Shown here: positions 1 through 12,110 of the stretch, one piece after another
Numbering within the stretch: position 1 is the first letter of the stretch
Layout: each line of letters opens with the position of its first letter
Origin: Prochilodus magdalenae
Lineage: Eukaryota; Chordata; Actinopteri; Characiformes; Prochilodontidae
Length of the DNA stretch: 64,000 nt
Direction of reading: 5' to 3'
NCBI GenBank assembly: GCA_024036415.1
Contig: JAMWET010001299.1
Span: 626,001 to 690,000, forward strand
Made by a program: the position numbers and the translations under genes
Notes under the pieces: model-generated
What the model was told of the DNA's origin: nothing
Seen by the model: only the letters and a program-made list of their open reading frames with translations
Database searches by the model: none

Positions 1-470
1 ACACGAAAGCAGCCGCAGAAACTGCACGGTAGGTTGAAACTTGCATGAAAGCAATCAGGAGAAATGTAAATTAAGCACCATTAGCAAATTTTAATCTTGA
101 CAGCTTTCAACAGCTTTAGATCATCATGGCTTGGACGGCGTCTCCCTCCTTCATTGGAAAAAGATGGGAGCTCGGGCTCAGAGGAGAAAAAAAAAGGAGA
201 AACTTGCTTCCTGTTTTTATGATGGAGGTTTGGAAACGACATCTATGTAAACAAATAAACAAACAAATGAGAGGACAAAACACCCAGCAACATGCACACA
301 CACACGCCTTTCTGTCCCCTTTGACACTCAGCTGAAACCATCGACCTCCAAAGACAGAAATACACATACATGTTTGATTTTATACAGTGCCAGGTCGTTT
401 TGGCGTTTGCCACATGCACGGCATAAAATGTCTATAGATTTTAATAAAGCATCACATATATATTATACAC

Positions 471-700
471 TCATCACCAAAAAAGTGCTGGAAAAATTCC
501 CAGAAGGAATCATCCGACAGGAATGAAAATTGGTGTGTAGTTTTGACATTAAGTGACATGCAAATAAATCAAGTTTTATGCTTGACTGTGCTGTGAGCTT
601 ACCTTTTGACTTGAGCAAGGACATGCCTTAGCGCTGTACCTGACTGGCCCAACAGCCATGATTGCAAACATTCAGTGATCAGTGATGCCCTCCATGATAC
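471..700 (+). mobile_element. Tc1/mariner-like transposon fragment (5' end)
   Basis: Contains CCAGAAGGAATCATCCGACA and GGAATGAAAATTGGTG, followed by GGCCCAACAGCCATGATTG and CATTCAGTGATCAGTGATG. The same order occurs on the minus strand at 8.65-8.83 kb (CCAGAAGGAATCCGGAATGA, GAGCCAACAGCCACAG, CATTCAGCAAGCAGTGATG). So these are two copies of one element in opposite orientation. Confidence 0.6.
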
Positions 701-879
701 AACTGAAAACACCCACATCTGTTTGAGCCCGATCCTGAAAGCCAGGTAGAACAAGTTGGTAGATCCACCTTCACAAGCTAGGTTGGAGCGGAACATTTCA
801 GAGAGGTCAGTTATTACTGCTTTGACTCTGTGTGCTGTATGAGGGCGTGGCAAATTTGCCAGCAGGCGGGCAGTAACGG

Positions 880-1095
880 GTTGTGTTACAAGATGACATC
901 ACCTTGTAACTTAAAAAAGGCTGGTCTGCCATCAAGGCATTTCAGGCAGCTGAGGAAAGTGGTATGTGTGGGAGAGAGTTTCTACTGTACCTTAGTCCCT
1001 ATAACTCAGTTTGCAGACAGTTTACATGTACAAAAAGTTCCATGTCACACGAAAGGAAAGAGAAAAACTAGAACATAATAAGCCCCCTTTAAAGT
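880..1095. repeat. Dispersed repeat (family B), copy 1
   Basis: Begins near GTTACAAGATGACATCAC and ends ACATGTACAAAAAGTTCCAT...CCCCCTTTAAAG. The same sequence of blocks recurs at 21.05-21.20 kb. Confidence 0.55.
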
Positions 1096-1809
1096 TTAAA
1101 GCACTGTATAAAATGAGGTATATTTTGCTGGTTGGTCATGATTTCTCATGATGTCCTTTAAATCTGGAAAATGTATGAATACAACCACATACAAACACAC
1201 AGTCTAGCTGCAATCAGAAACACCAGGGCTTCCAGCTCTCACAAGGCTGTTTTGGCATGAATACAACACTATAGCACATAAACAAGCTTTCTGTTCCATA
1301 TCGAGGCCCCATAATCGCTCTGCGCTGCATTTTTACTGTGAGCTTTTACTACACAAGGCCTAAAGAGTGAGGCTTTACAGGCCTAGACTGTACTTATGTT
1401 GCAAGCTGATTCTGAACACCCCCACATATAGTTTTTAACCCTTGGAGGTCACAGACATTACTGACACAAGCATGGTATAATTGACCATGAATTATTCCTC
1501 ACTCATAGCTCATTGACAAAGTCAGAGGAATTCTGCAGAACGAGCATATTACAAACCTTTGTGTTTGATAGTAGAGGCGATGTTTTGTTATGGCTTGAGC
1601 TGGACAAAAAGTATTTGTTGTGCACAGGAACTTTCTGACAGATGGAAAAAAGTCAAACCTGTGGATACAGAATGTAAATTGAATGGACATTCAAACAGTT
1701 GCATAACTATGGAAGTTATGTAATGTGTATGTGGTTCCAGTAAAGCCATATAGCCTTCTGTGAGTGAGTTACATAAAGCATCAAGCTCAAAGAGAGTGAA
1801 TCTGACCTT

Positions 1810-2250
1810 CAGCTTGTCTGCCGCTGGCTCCTCGCAGGTTCTCCTCTCTCACACCTGGAACGCAGTAAAGTGAGCGGGCCGTAATGATATTTGACATTCC
1901 GGTGGTTGTATTTCATGACCCTTTAAATGAAGTTAGCACTCTCCATTTGTAATGGCTGGCACTATTCCCCGAGTAGCTGCTAATTCACACTCCTGGTGCT
2001 TGTCAGTTGGTGCATTCACTAATGAGGAAGCATGATTTCACTTGAATAGCACGAAAATAATTAAAACCAGCATTTACATTGTATTCGTCAAGCCTCACTC
2101 GGTGACAGCTTTGGACTGACCTCATGTACACATGCAGCAGGCCGAGCGGCCCATTGCTTGGAAGTGCCACTCGGAGCCTTGGAAACCGAAGCGGGTTTCT
2201 CTTGGGCGTGAGGCGGAGGGCTTTTCTAAAATTATGCATGGATCTTCTCT
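1810..2250. promoter_or_regulatory. Candidate conserved non-coding element
   Basis: Repeat-free, balanced-composition block rich in homeodomain-type sites (CCGTAATGATATT, AAAATAATTAAAACC, AAAATTATGCATGG) within otherwise AT-rich, repeat-laden DNA. No splice-bounded coding frame. Conservation itself cannot be judged from one sequence. Confidence 0.35.
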
Positions 2251-2379
2251 TTCTATTGTATGAGCTATAGACTAAGCTACCTACTGGGGTGAACTTAAAG
2301 CGATAGTTTGGTGAAATATCTGATTTACATAATTCACCCCTCAGTCCAAATACAGTCCATTAGCTGAGAAAAATTTGCT

Positions 2380-2480
2380 GCATATGTATGCAAAAGTTTG
2401 GGTGTCCCTGGTTAAATGACGTGTCAGCTTCTCTCGGAGAACACACTTCTAGACATTGTAACGCACGACTATAGTTTGTC
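2380..2480. repeat. Fragment of 'TATGCAAAAGTTTGGG' dispersed repeat
   Basis: GTATGCAAAAGTTTGGGTG followed by TCCCTGGTTAAATGAC. This is one end of a repeat whose two inverted ends are seen at 21.32-21.53 kb. Confidence 0.5.
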
Positions 2481-3699
2481 TTGAATTAAGCAGAATGTGG
2501 ATAAATATAAACAGCTTTTTTGCCTTAGCAAGAGTTAACTATGCTGTTTCTGGCCATGTGTAACATACAATACAATAGAGTTTAGTCTTGCCCAAGGACT
2601 GTTATTAGTGTAGCATGGTCTGCTTGCCCAGGCAGCGAGTGGGACCCCAGTCTGTCTGTGAATACTGGTGTTTCTTTGCTATAAATCAGTACAAGTAGGA
2701 TTCTAGATATGCAAATTTACCAGATGTGACACATAACATGGCCTTCTCTGCCAGTGAAACTTGAATGCTTTAGCATGATCTATGTGCTTTATAATACAAC
2801 AAAAAAGAAAGATTTAAGTTATTGTTGTTTTAGCTGTCCAGCACAGCAATTTAAGCTGACCCTAAATAATGACTGTAAGCTTAAACTGCAGCTTTGATTC
2901 AATGGTATGTACATCCAAATCCTAGAAAGGAAGAATTACAACTAGTGTCATACATAGCCTTCAGTGTTTAGGAGCTCAAAGAAAGTGCATTGGAAAAAGC
3001 AACTGGACAAGCTGCTGTACCATGTCCAAGAGCCGTACCCTCGTTTTTCACTTCATAAAGGTGGGGCACATGCATTTGGAATCTGTTGCAGTTGAGTCTC
3101 AATATGAAGTCCAAAGATTTTTGCAGCCAGTGAAGCATGCCATCATTAGACTGAAAAATCACAACCAACGCTGGACCTGACTCAACGTGATCTTCAGGGC
3201 TACATCTGTCCCGACCTCCAAGTCATTTTTAGTAGTTAACTATTTGGTAACTGGATCAGGAGGAAGACTCCCATTCTACCGTAACTAATGCAGCAGGTAG
3301 ATTCAGGCATCAGCACAGGAGCTAGTTTGTAACTGCTGCAATATTTAGGGTGAATTCAGGTGAAATCTGGTACGGGCTGACACAACCAGCATTTTTACAT
3401 TATTGATTTAGCAATTTTCTTATGTGACGATGGACAGCGGTGGCAAAAGCTGTGAGAAAGAAGGTGGCACAGAGAAGACAAGAATGAAAGTTAGGTTACT
3501 TAAGGAGGATGAGGATATATCTCAGCAGTGGGACTATCCTTAAACAATGCTTGATGGTGATAATGAGCTTATTTGTTATCTACATACGCCCTGAAGCAAA
3601 GCATCAAACTTTAAACACCAAGTGTGTTCCGCCTCATCATCTACATTTGATGTGAGGGGGAAAGTCTGGTACGTTTTTTTTCTTTTCTATGTAAATCTA

Positions 3700-4040
3700 T
3701 CGCTTTAACTGCTTTCTCCGTCGCTGATTTGCAAAAGGACAAGGGCTGATACAAGGAGGCGGGGGCACTGGACAGAAGTGCATTGTTGTTGTTGTTACAT
3801 TAATCTGGATACAAGAATGGGAATTTTCCTGCTCGTTATGGCCATGCTGCTGGGCAAGCGGCTCCGTTTTCTCTCCCCCACCGCTCCCTGGCACGCTGGC
3901 ACATCCCCGCCGAGACGGCTTCCTCACAATGATGAGTTTTTGACAGGCCTCAGGGCTGCCCGCCTAAGGCCGTGCCAGGCCAGACACTGGGCGGCTAGAA
4001 AGATGGCAGCTTCTTGGCCAACATAAAACTCAGCAAATTT
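3700..4040. promoter_or_regulatory. Candidate conserved non-coding element (GC-rich)
   Basis: GC-rich relative to flanks, low in repeats, containing GTGCATTGTTGTTGTTGTTA and CAGGCCTCAGGGCTGCCCGC. A plus-strand 82-codon frame is present but has no recognisable domain; I treat the block as regulatory. Confidence 0.3.
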
Positions 4041-5039
4041 CTGCCCAATTTCTGCTTTCCTTCCCACTTCTCTTCTCCCCCACCCCCTTCTCTCACTCTG
4101 TTTTCTTTAGAGTAAGGGCACAGAACAGCCCTCTTGTAATTGTAATACAAGGTTCTCATAGCTATTGTTTGCTCAGGCCCAGATGTGGACTGTGGTTTGA
4201 AAACAGAGGATATCCCTGGATTAGGGAAAGCTCTAGATTTTGTCTGAGGAGGCTGAGTTTATCTGATGCAGTCTGCAGGTGCTTCTCTCCCACTACTCAT
4301 CCTGTCATATAAAAAGGATAATGCAGAAAATTAGACAAGCAAGCAACCAACATCGAGTATACCCTACTTAAACAACACGTCAGCATTTTTTCAGTTAAAA
4401 ATCGCGGTGTGCTACCTTTATAGCTTACAGCTGATTAACATTGACGACCATTGTCCCACATTTCTCTGTACCTCAAAAAGAACAAAAGCATTGAATGTGA
4501 TTATATTCACCTAATAATCTGATGCCTCCAAAAATCAGATTTTATCAGCAGTTTGATTAACATGTTTACATGCACTTTGGTAATCATATATGGGAAACTC
4601 TGCAAGAGGCAGGCAGTAATTGGGTTTCTGTTTTGCAACCAGCCAGTAAACTTACTGAATAAGCCGTGATGTAAAGGCAGTGTAGAACTCACACTTCATG
4701 CCTGCTCTTTTAGTAGTCACTGTAGGAGCAAAAATTAACGTCATCTATGAGATAACGATTTCGTCAAACATGTAATTCAGTTTCAGCATCACTTCAAAAG
4801 TGTTTTGTTGCCATCTCCCAGTAACTGCGCTACACACTGCTTGTTTATTTCCAGTATTATGCTCTGTATTCGTACATGCACAGACTGTAGAAAATGAAAA
4901 TCCAGCTCTTTATCAGATTACTTAATCTGATTTCTAAGTCTAAGAAGTAAGAGTGTGCTGTTTATGTGACAAATTGAATAATCAAATAACTGCAGAAACC
5001 TGATTACAACCGAAATATTAAATGTATTCATATACAGAG

Positions 5040-5240
5040 ATGGCTATAGAGGATTTTTTTTATCATTAAGATGTCAACAAAGTCCTTCTAAGTGGTTAAA
5101 CGTGACACACTTTGCTCTAGAGAAACTAGAGCAGCCAGGTTCACAGTGGTGGTGATCGAGACCAGAAACCTGTTGCTTTTAAAAGCTCCCTCACAGAAAT
5201 GTACTACATGCCATGATTATGAATATGGTGTTTGATGCCT
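5040..5240. repeat. Copy of TTAA-type MITE family A (fragment)
   Basis: Contains AGATGTCAACAAAGTCCTTC TAAGTGGTT, then CACAGTGGTGGTGATCGAGA, both shared with copies at 8.9 kb and 60.2 kb. Confidence 0.45.
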
Positions 5241-5520
5241 GAGATTTCATTTTATGATAGTTTTGAAGGTGAATATACGTCTAATTTACAGCAACATGTA
5301 GTAGTATATAAAATGGTTGTATTTGTGTTGAAGACATGGTGACCCCTGGGTCCCATCACCATCACTATAAAGGAGTAAGAGAAGGAGTCTGTAAATTCTC
5401 TGCCTTTTTGCATCAAACCGCACTGAAAAAGTTTGTTTACATCTCAAACTAAACATAATGTAGATTTTCTTTAAACAAAATCGTATCAGCCAAAAAAAGA
5501 AAAACCTCATGTAATATATA

Positions 5521-5524
<4 letters not shown>

Positions 5525-5551
<27 letters not shown>
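5525..5551. repeat. (TA)n microsatellite
   Basis: Perfect TA run, flanked by further AT-rich sequence. Confidence 0.9.
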
Positions 5552-5915
5552 GATATATAATATACAGAATAATAACCAAACACATATATAATGGAAGCTA
5601 CTGGGCATTTGAATTCTGCGTGAGTATTTTTAAGTCGGCAGGTTGTCTAAATTTAGTTAGACATACTGAAATCACTGTCTGTGGCATCTGAAGGTCTGGC
5701 GCAGTTGGAACACATCGAGGTTACATTGACAGACACCAGAATATGCCTTTAAAGGAGTCTCTGTAAAAGGAGACAAAGGAGCAGCAGTAGCGTATAGCAG
5801 TGAAATGGAACAGCTACTGAACAGTGTTTTATTAGAATGATCTTGCTCAGACAAGGACAAGTCTAGTCCTAATTACACACACACACTGAACACGCTTCTC
5901 TTTGAAAGTAGAGGT

Positions 5916-5935
5916 ACTGCTGCCATCTGGTGTTC
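5916..5935 (-). promoter_or_regulatory. CTCF-like motif
   Basis: Minus strand ACACCAGATGGCAGCAGT fits the CTCF core (CCASYAGRKGGCRSY pattern). Confidence 0.4.
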
Positions 5936-6109
5936 ATACAAGGCAAGTATTCAGATTTCTACCTTGTCTATGCTTATCTGCCTTTTTGTATAAAGAAAGG
6001 GAGAAGAATAAAGAATAAAGATGCACATATTTATTATCTCCAGTTTCCTTATAGGATCTAGCATATAGCCCTACAATTACAGACTTTTGTCCGTCTCTGC
6101 ATACTTTCT

Positions 6110-6320
6110 TAGCCCCGTTTACAGTGTTCTTAAATGGTCAGGACCCCCACAGGACCCCCACAGAACAGGTATTATGTGGGTGGTGGATCATTCTCAGCAC
6201 TGCAGTGACATCAACAGGGTTGTGGTGTGAGTGGATCAGACACACCAGTGCTGCTGGAGTGTTTAAACACTGTGTCCACTCACTGTCCACTCCATTAGAC
6301 ACTCCTACCTTGTTGGTTAA
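6110..6320. repeat. Otophysan-type dispersed repeat, end portion
   Basis: ACAGGACCCCCACAGAACAG, GGGTGGTGGATCATTCTCAG, CACTGCAGTGACATCA, GAGTGGATCAGACACACCAG, TGCTGGAGTGTTTAAACAC. From memory this is a high-copy repeat in characin/catfish-type genomes; a repeat library search would confirm. No coding potential inferred. Confidence 0.6.
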
Positions 6321-6833
6321 GGTGACCAGATTTCTGAAATGATGAAAGATTTGTTGCTCGTTTTTCTCAAGAGTCTCAAGAGTAAGTATGTCTAGTGGCT
6401 TAGACCACTCAAATTTCAGTGGTTGTATAAGCCTATAATTCATATTAATATTTTGGCAGTTAAAAGAGACGTGTGGCTTCAGCCAAATAGCCAGACCCTA
6501 ACCACACCCTTCAGAGACGCCTGCTATCAATACGTCATATATCACATATGGATGGCTGAAAAAGTGATGCAGTTTTTGCTACAGTGTTTGTAAATGGATT
6601 AGTAGCTACATTCAACTAAATTGTGTGTCGGAACAAATCGGACAATCACCTGGTAATATGATTCAGATTCTGTAAACCACCCCTGCCCCTAACCCTCGGG
6701 TTACCTTGTGTCTTAAAAAGATGTTTGTGGAGGTGTTGTGGACTTACTTGACGCTTATTAGCTTCTGGTTGGGTTTAACACAGCAGTATTCTCTAAAGCT
6801 AAGCTAGCTAGTGGGTAGTACTCAGTAGATAGT

Positions 6834-6854
6834 AGCAGCCCCCTCTGTTGGCCA
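6834..6854 (-). promoter_or_regulatory. CTCF-like motif
   Basis: Minus strand GGCCAACAGAGGGGGCTGCT, a close match to the CTCF core. Confidence 0.4.
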
Positions 6855-7059
6855 AAATAAGCATAACAAGATGTCTGTCTGTTCTCTAGTAGATCTGTTT
6901 TAGGACTTTTCAGTGTGTTTTGAATTTCTAGTTTGATAAAAGGGGGACATTTGTGGGGGAAACCTTCAGCCGGGGGACAAGCTACAAAAATTTACCCCAA
7001 CTGAAGGGTGTGGCATATGGTTTCTATCACCACCAGTATGAACTTTTAAGTGTGAAGTC

Positions 7060-7200
7060 AGAGATGATGGCTCTGGTGATGCACAGTTTGTGTTGACCAT
7101 CCTTTAGTCCTTCATCAGTGGTCACAGGACGCTGCCCACAGCACACTGTGGTTTTGGTTGGTGGACGTTTCTCAGTCCAGCAGGAAACCGGATGTATGAA
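7060..7200. repeat. Otophysan-type dispersed repeat, internal portion
   Basis: GTTTGTGTTGACCATCCTTT, CATCAGTGGTCACAGGACGC and GGTTGGTGGACGTTTCTCAG appear to be the internal part of the same family as 6,110-6,320. Confidence 0.5.
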
Positions 7201-8089
7201 AAACTACAGCAGACGTTTTGGTCAGACAGCATCAATCTGTTAATGTCTGTTACAGCCTTCAGTAACACAGAATGTCCTTTAAAAGCTTCACATGTTTGCG
7301 TTTAATTTAGAACAGCCTGAAATGTTCATGTGAACTGCTGTTCGTTTATCGTTAACTTACAAGTAGAGTCCCGTAGGAGCGGTAGCAGAAATTGGCATGT
7401 GTTTTGTGACTGTGTTTTGACGTTTATGGATTGCAGGCCTAGCTCAAAAAAAGTCACAGTTTATCATTATTAAATGCATGTTTTAAATTCTCCTGCTGCT
7501 CTCTCACAGTAAGACACTGGACAGTCATACTAGACTGCCCCATTTACGTGTATTCTTTTTGCCACAGAGTTCAGCACTTTTTTAATAGAATAATTCTTGA
7601 TTATGTTTTATTGCCAGTGAAGTATTGCTAAATCTCTAATACCCTTTGCATAATTTGTAACTGTTCAGTTAAGTCCATTTTTGACGTTTGGTGTTTTTCT
7701 TGCACTTTCATATATGTATATATATATGAAATATAGACAGCTCCAGTTTTAAATAATAAAATCTAAAACTATAAATCAAGCAGTTTCCCAGCGTGAATGC
7801 TCTGGGAATTGCCCACAGTTTCCTCTCTGCCGTGCATCCGTTTGAAAGTAAATACAGATTTCAACACCCCGTTGAATCTTCACATGGACTTGATGAAGAA
7901 GCAGATGGAGAAGCTGCATGGCCATGCTAGTCGTGCGTGTGCTGGAAGACATCAGGAATGACATAAACAGCGTTTCTCTTCACAGCACTCTAAATCACAA
8001 CATCCTCACTGTCCAAAACCCGCCACTAAAGCTGGTGAAGACATTTTATATCATGTGGATGGTTTAAATGCTTTTAAAAGGTTTTTCAC

Positions 8090-8175
8090 ACTCACAAATC
8101 ATGTCAAATGGGGTTCTTCTATGGCATCCCTCACAGAACCCTCTGTAGCACCTTTAGTTTAAAGAGTGCAGTATA
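8090..8175. repeat. 'GGTTCTTCTATGGCATC' dispersed repeat fragment
   Basis: Contains GGGGTTCTTCTATGGCATCC, CAGAACCCTCTGTAGCACC and TTAAAGAGTGCAG. A related copy is at 51.03-51.25 kb. Confidence 0.4.
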
Positions 8176-8364
8176 AGAGTGGTATAGTTTGCTGGTGACT
8201 AACTTCATTCTAAGGAAGTGTTGGATTGCTATAAAATTGGGAGTGAAGATAAAGGTGACCAGGAACAATAAATGATGATATAGTTAGACTGATACGTACA
8301 ATATCTATTGAGCTACACATACAGAAGCACTGTCACTCAGAATGGTGTCGGGCTGCCATGTTTG

Positions 8365-8830
8365 CTATCGCAACATGCCAGACGTCTCAGGATTCTCATT
8401 CAGTTCCTGAAGATTTTGCAGTAGTGATGAAGGTGGAGCTACACCAGGCCTTCTGGGCATGTGATGTTTTGCAACAAACCGTTCACCACGGCCCTTCAAC
8501 GCACGGATCGATTGGTCCCTTATCTCCACCAACACAAAAGTGGGACTTATCACTGAAGATTGACATGGTGTTAAGGGTAGGCGTCGTAACGGTCTGTATG
8601 CAGGTAGTCCTGTGTTGTTCTGCCATCTGCCAATGGTGCTGGCATGATGACTCATGAAGGACATCACTGCTTGCTGAATGCCCACAACTGTGGCTGTTGG
8701 CTCATTCAGCTATAAGGCCAGTCCTTGCTTACATGACATGCGCAGCAGAGCATTAAACTTCAGTCATTTACATCAAACCTACCCACCAAGTTTCATTCCG
8801 GATTCCTTCTGGGTGCAACTATTTGTGTAA
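8365..8830 (-). pseudogene. Degenerate Tc1-like transposase remnant
   Basis: The minus strand encodes fragments in two frames that resemble Tc1-family transposase: AYRPLRRLPLTPC in one, IFSDKSHFCVGGDKG (compare the catalytic FSDES/RF-type motif) in another, and RGERF again in the first. The frame switches show it is broken. The 5' terminal repeat sequence is present toward 8,830; the rest of the coding region is missing or unrecognisable. Confidence 0.6.
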
Positions 8831-8899
8831 CTATTCTTATGATAACAAATGCATAATACTAAGATGCAAACCAAGTTGCTCAAAGTTTTTTGATATGAT

Positions 8900-9185
8900 A
8901 TTAGACACTTCTAGAGAAGCTTGCCAAGTCAGAATTGCTCACAATGGTGGTGATGGGAACCAGAGATCTGAAAAATTTTATGCCTCTAAAAGTTGATGCC
9001 TGGGACCCTGTATTATGCTATTATCAAAGCATGTCAGAGGGGTTTCAATGCCAATGCATTTCACACCAAACCACTCTGAATGACTTTCTTTACATCTCAA
9101 TGATTAAATTATGGCAATAAAAAATAATTAAATCTAGTCGAATTCGATTTCAGTGAAAAACACTGGAGTATTCCTTAAAGGAAGA
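8900..9185. repeat. Copy of TTAA-type MITE family A
   Basis: Contains AATGGTGGTGATGGGAACCA and CACCAAACCACTCTGAATGA followed by CTTTACATCTCAATGATTAA, ending near ATTCCTTAAAGG. Core blocks recur at 5.1, 18.7, 35.3, 43.6 and 60.2-60.7 kb. Confidence 0.55.
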
Positions 9186-9479
9186 ATGGCAGAGGGCCCA
9201 GTTCAGAACTGTTTATGGCCTTTCGTGTACATGAGCATGTTTTGCAGGAAGAATCTTGGCGCTTCAGGTTCCGTAACATCTCCGTTCCGAAAACAGTCAG
9301 CCACTTCAGTAAAACTCGGCTCTGCACAGAGGGCAGCTGAGATTTACCATGAAAGCAGATCCCCAGAGAGGCAGAAAAAAGGAGAGACTCCCACACTCCG
9401 CAAGGAAATAGACACTGACACGTATACTTCACGGACGAGACGTAAATCAAAACACCAATAAAAGGAGGCAGGGAAACCT

Positions 9480-10360
9480 GGAGGATGTAATTCAATTGCG
9501 TCCAAGTGAAGAGACAGAGATGGTTTTAATTGGGTTGAAGAGAGATAGAGCGAAACTCAATCTGCAGGAAGCTGCTTAAACTTCCCAGCACTGCATTATT
9601 TCACCTTCCTCTCAGACGCTTTGAAAACCAAGAAGGACAAAAAAAAGCAAAAGTAAAAGAGTGTGGACGAAAGCAAAATGACCTCAGACTTTGAAACCTC
9701 GCAAAGGAAAGAATGCAGTCGCTCCCCTGGTAGTTTGAACGGAGCCGAATGCCAATGCATACATCATGTGCTCTCCACATAATGCCATGCTGGCAAGTCT
9801 TTAAAAGGACATTCCGAGAAATTATATACTATTGTTTTACTCCCATTCACTTCCCAGAGGTTATTCCCAGCCCCAGAGGAGATGTGATTTCGGACGTGCC
9901 GTTTGGAGAAAATCACTAGCAGACTCCACGAGTGCTTTATTAATCTAAGGCAGCGGGTGTGGAGTTTGCTGCAAGCACAAACAACTGCCAAAAAAACCCT
10001 AACACGTCAAAGGTTCTGGCTTCGGATTGAGATGCTCAGTTCCAAGCCAGTCATATCTCGCACATGAGCGCCGATGAGAAACGACCTATCTGACGGGTAA
10101 TTGATAACAGCCTCAGTACTTCTCTAGGCAAGGTGGGCTTTAATTAACACCAGTGAAGGGAAGATCTATTCTAGACAGGCCTGACATATTTATTAGGGAC
10201 GCATTAGAGCCCTGGAGCTCATCGCACAGAAACGTTAGAAACACAAACGTGTCCGTGTTACACGACACGAGAAGCAATCAGCGGAGGTTATCGCAGAGCA
10301 TCAGCTCAGACCGGAGCTTCCACTTAACGGCTCCCCTTTAATCACACTCCTCTGCCAGCG
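9480..10360. promoter_or_regulatory. Candidate conserved non-coding block
   Basis: Nearly 900 bases of repeat-free sequence with motifs such as GGTTTTAATTGGGTTG, GGGTAATTGATAACAG and GGCTTTAATTAACACC (homeodomain/GATA type). Overlapping frames are short and unrelated to known proteins. Confidence 0.35.
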
Positions 10361-10604
10361 CTGGTGTAGAAGCCCAAATCTTACTTTAAGGAATACTCCT
10401 TCCTCTTACGCCAAATCGAACCGTCTCCAGATATTACCACGACATAGGAAGCTGGTGATGGGAAGTGTGTTTCGGATTCTTCGACTCCAGCGCGTCTGGG
10501 AGACGGGTTAGACCCTTGGTCAAAAACTGAAAGAATCCAAACTCCTTTGTGTTCCCTTGTGATTGGGCTCTGAGCCGAGTGTAAAGCAGGAAAGTGTTTG
10601 AGTT

Positions 10605-10705
10605 CATGTCTTATGCTGCGTCCGAAACCGCCTACTACCGTACTACTCAGTAGGCGAGAATGTGTAGTGTGTCCAAATCCGCAGTAGTCTTCAACATTCA
10701 TTTCT
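10605..10705. repeat. 'GCGTCCGAAACCGCCTACTAC' dispersed repeat
   Basis: CTGCGTCCGAAACCGCCTAC and ACTACTCAGTAGGCGAG followed by GTGTGTCCAAATCCG. A short palindromic repeat of this kind recurs as 'tagtatgcagtatg' blocks at 53.0-53.2 kb. A 159-codon minus-strand frame across it is not a gene. Confidence 0.45.
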
Positions 10706-11754
10706 GCCATAAGAGATCCTGACTCCTGAAATTCATTTCCAGGCCTGTTGTATTGCAAGCCTGTTGACAGCATGAAGCATGAACTGAGGGCATCAGTTGT
10801 CATTAGTTGTAGTGGTTCTGATGTCACATAAACAGAACATGGGGCTTTATTGCTTCTCACTGGTCCGACTCATCTACAGGTAATTCACAAGCTCTCCAGT
10901 TTTAAATGGAGAAAGATTAAGATAACATTATCCATGATGTATTATATAATATAAATAGGTCTTGTGAGTAAACAACTGCACTAAAATTGCAATTCTGATA
11001 TAAAAACATTTCATCCTTTACCCCTATTTTGTACCCTACTGAGTATTTTCTAATAGTGATATTTTTGCTTCTACCCATGTGCATTAATGAGTAAAGGAGC
11101 ATACTTTTATATTTCAACCGTTCTTAGTTACTAATCCCTGTTTTGTGTTTCATTTCATTCTGCTTTGTTGTCGACATCTGCACTGCTTTGATTGGTAACA
11201 TCACTGATTTGGGAGCCAAAATACTTGATAATACTCACATAGGGTGAAGTCGATTGACTGTTGATTGATGCTCTGTGGTGTGTGTAGCCATCGCTGAGCT
11301 ATCATAGGTTCTAAGCTTATATTTTTTTAATGATTCATCAAACTTTGATTCATCCATGGTATAGAATACTCATTATAAGAGTATTTTCAGTACCCTGAGT
11401 ATATCATTAATTTCTAGGCATATTTTAACTTCAGTGCTCTTGTGGGAAAAAAGTTTCTGAATAATAAATACAGAACCACAACAACAAATTCATACGAAAC
11501 AATCCCAGTATTTAATCATGTGGGCTAGGCCTGCTAAACCGTATTTGGACGTGTTCACGTTTGTAGATAACAGCATATTACACAGTGCCAGAAACCACTT
11601 AAGCAATGTCAGCTAGAGATTAAGTAACCTATTGTGTGATCATTTAAGGTTTAGTTTACCTACATTAGCCTCATAACTTCAAAGTACATTTAAACAAACT
11701 TCAATACTACTACTTTCCCAGAGTCCTTATTAAGATTCCTGAATCCTCCCTACA

Positions 11755-12110
11755 GAAGTGCCCCTCTGACATTTACGCAGAGTTGGGAGATTTAGTGCGA
11801 ACAAAAAGCCTTAGGACTTTGCAGCTGTTGGCGTTTCTTATCTGCACGTTAAGAGCAGGAATTGCATTTGCCGTATGTCATGTCTGTCTGCTGCCGCTGC
11901 CATCCCATCATGCATTACCACTCTGCGCGGTAACATGACCTAAATGCGGTCCAGATGTAATCCGGTAATTGGGCCAATTCTTTCAAGCTCCAGTATTTCA
12001 CACTGCATATATTAATCACAGGAGGCATGTCAGAGATTTCTGCACTGATAACACTGCACGCTTTCAAGACAGCTGACTCACAGCTCTAATCAAACCTGGG
12101 GAGGGTTAAC
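11755..12110. promoter_or_regulatory. Candidate conserved non-coding element downstream of polr2m
   Basis: Dense, repeat-free block with CATGCATTACC, GGTAATTGGGCCAATTC, CATATATTAATCACAGG and TCTAATCAAACC. Enhancer-like motif density; no coding frame. Confidence 0.4.

Noticed and set aside
10381..10860. 159-codon open frame on the minus strand
   Set aside because: It reads through a dispersed repeat (CTGCGTCCGAAACCGCCTAC) and unrelated flank, has no recognisable domain and no splice context.
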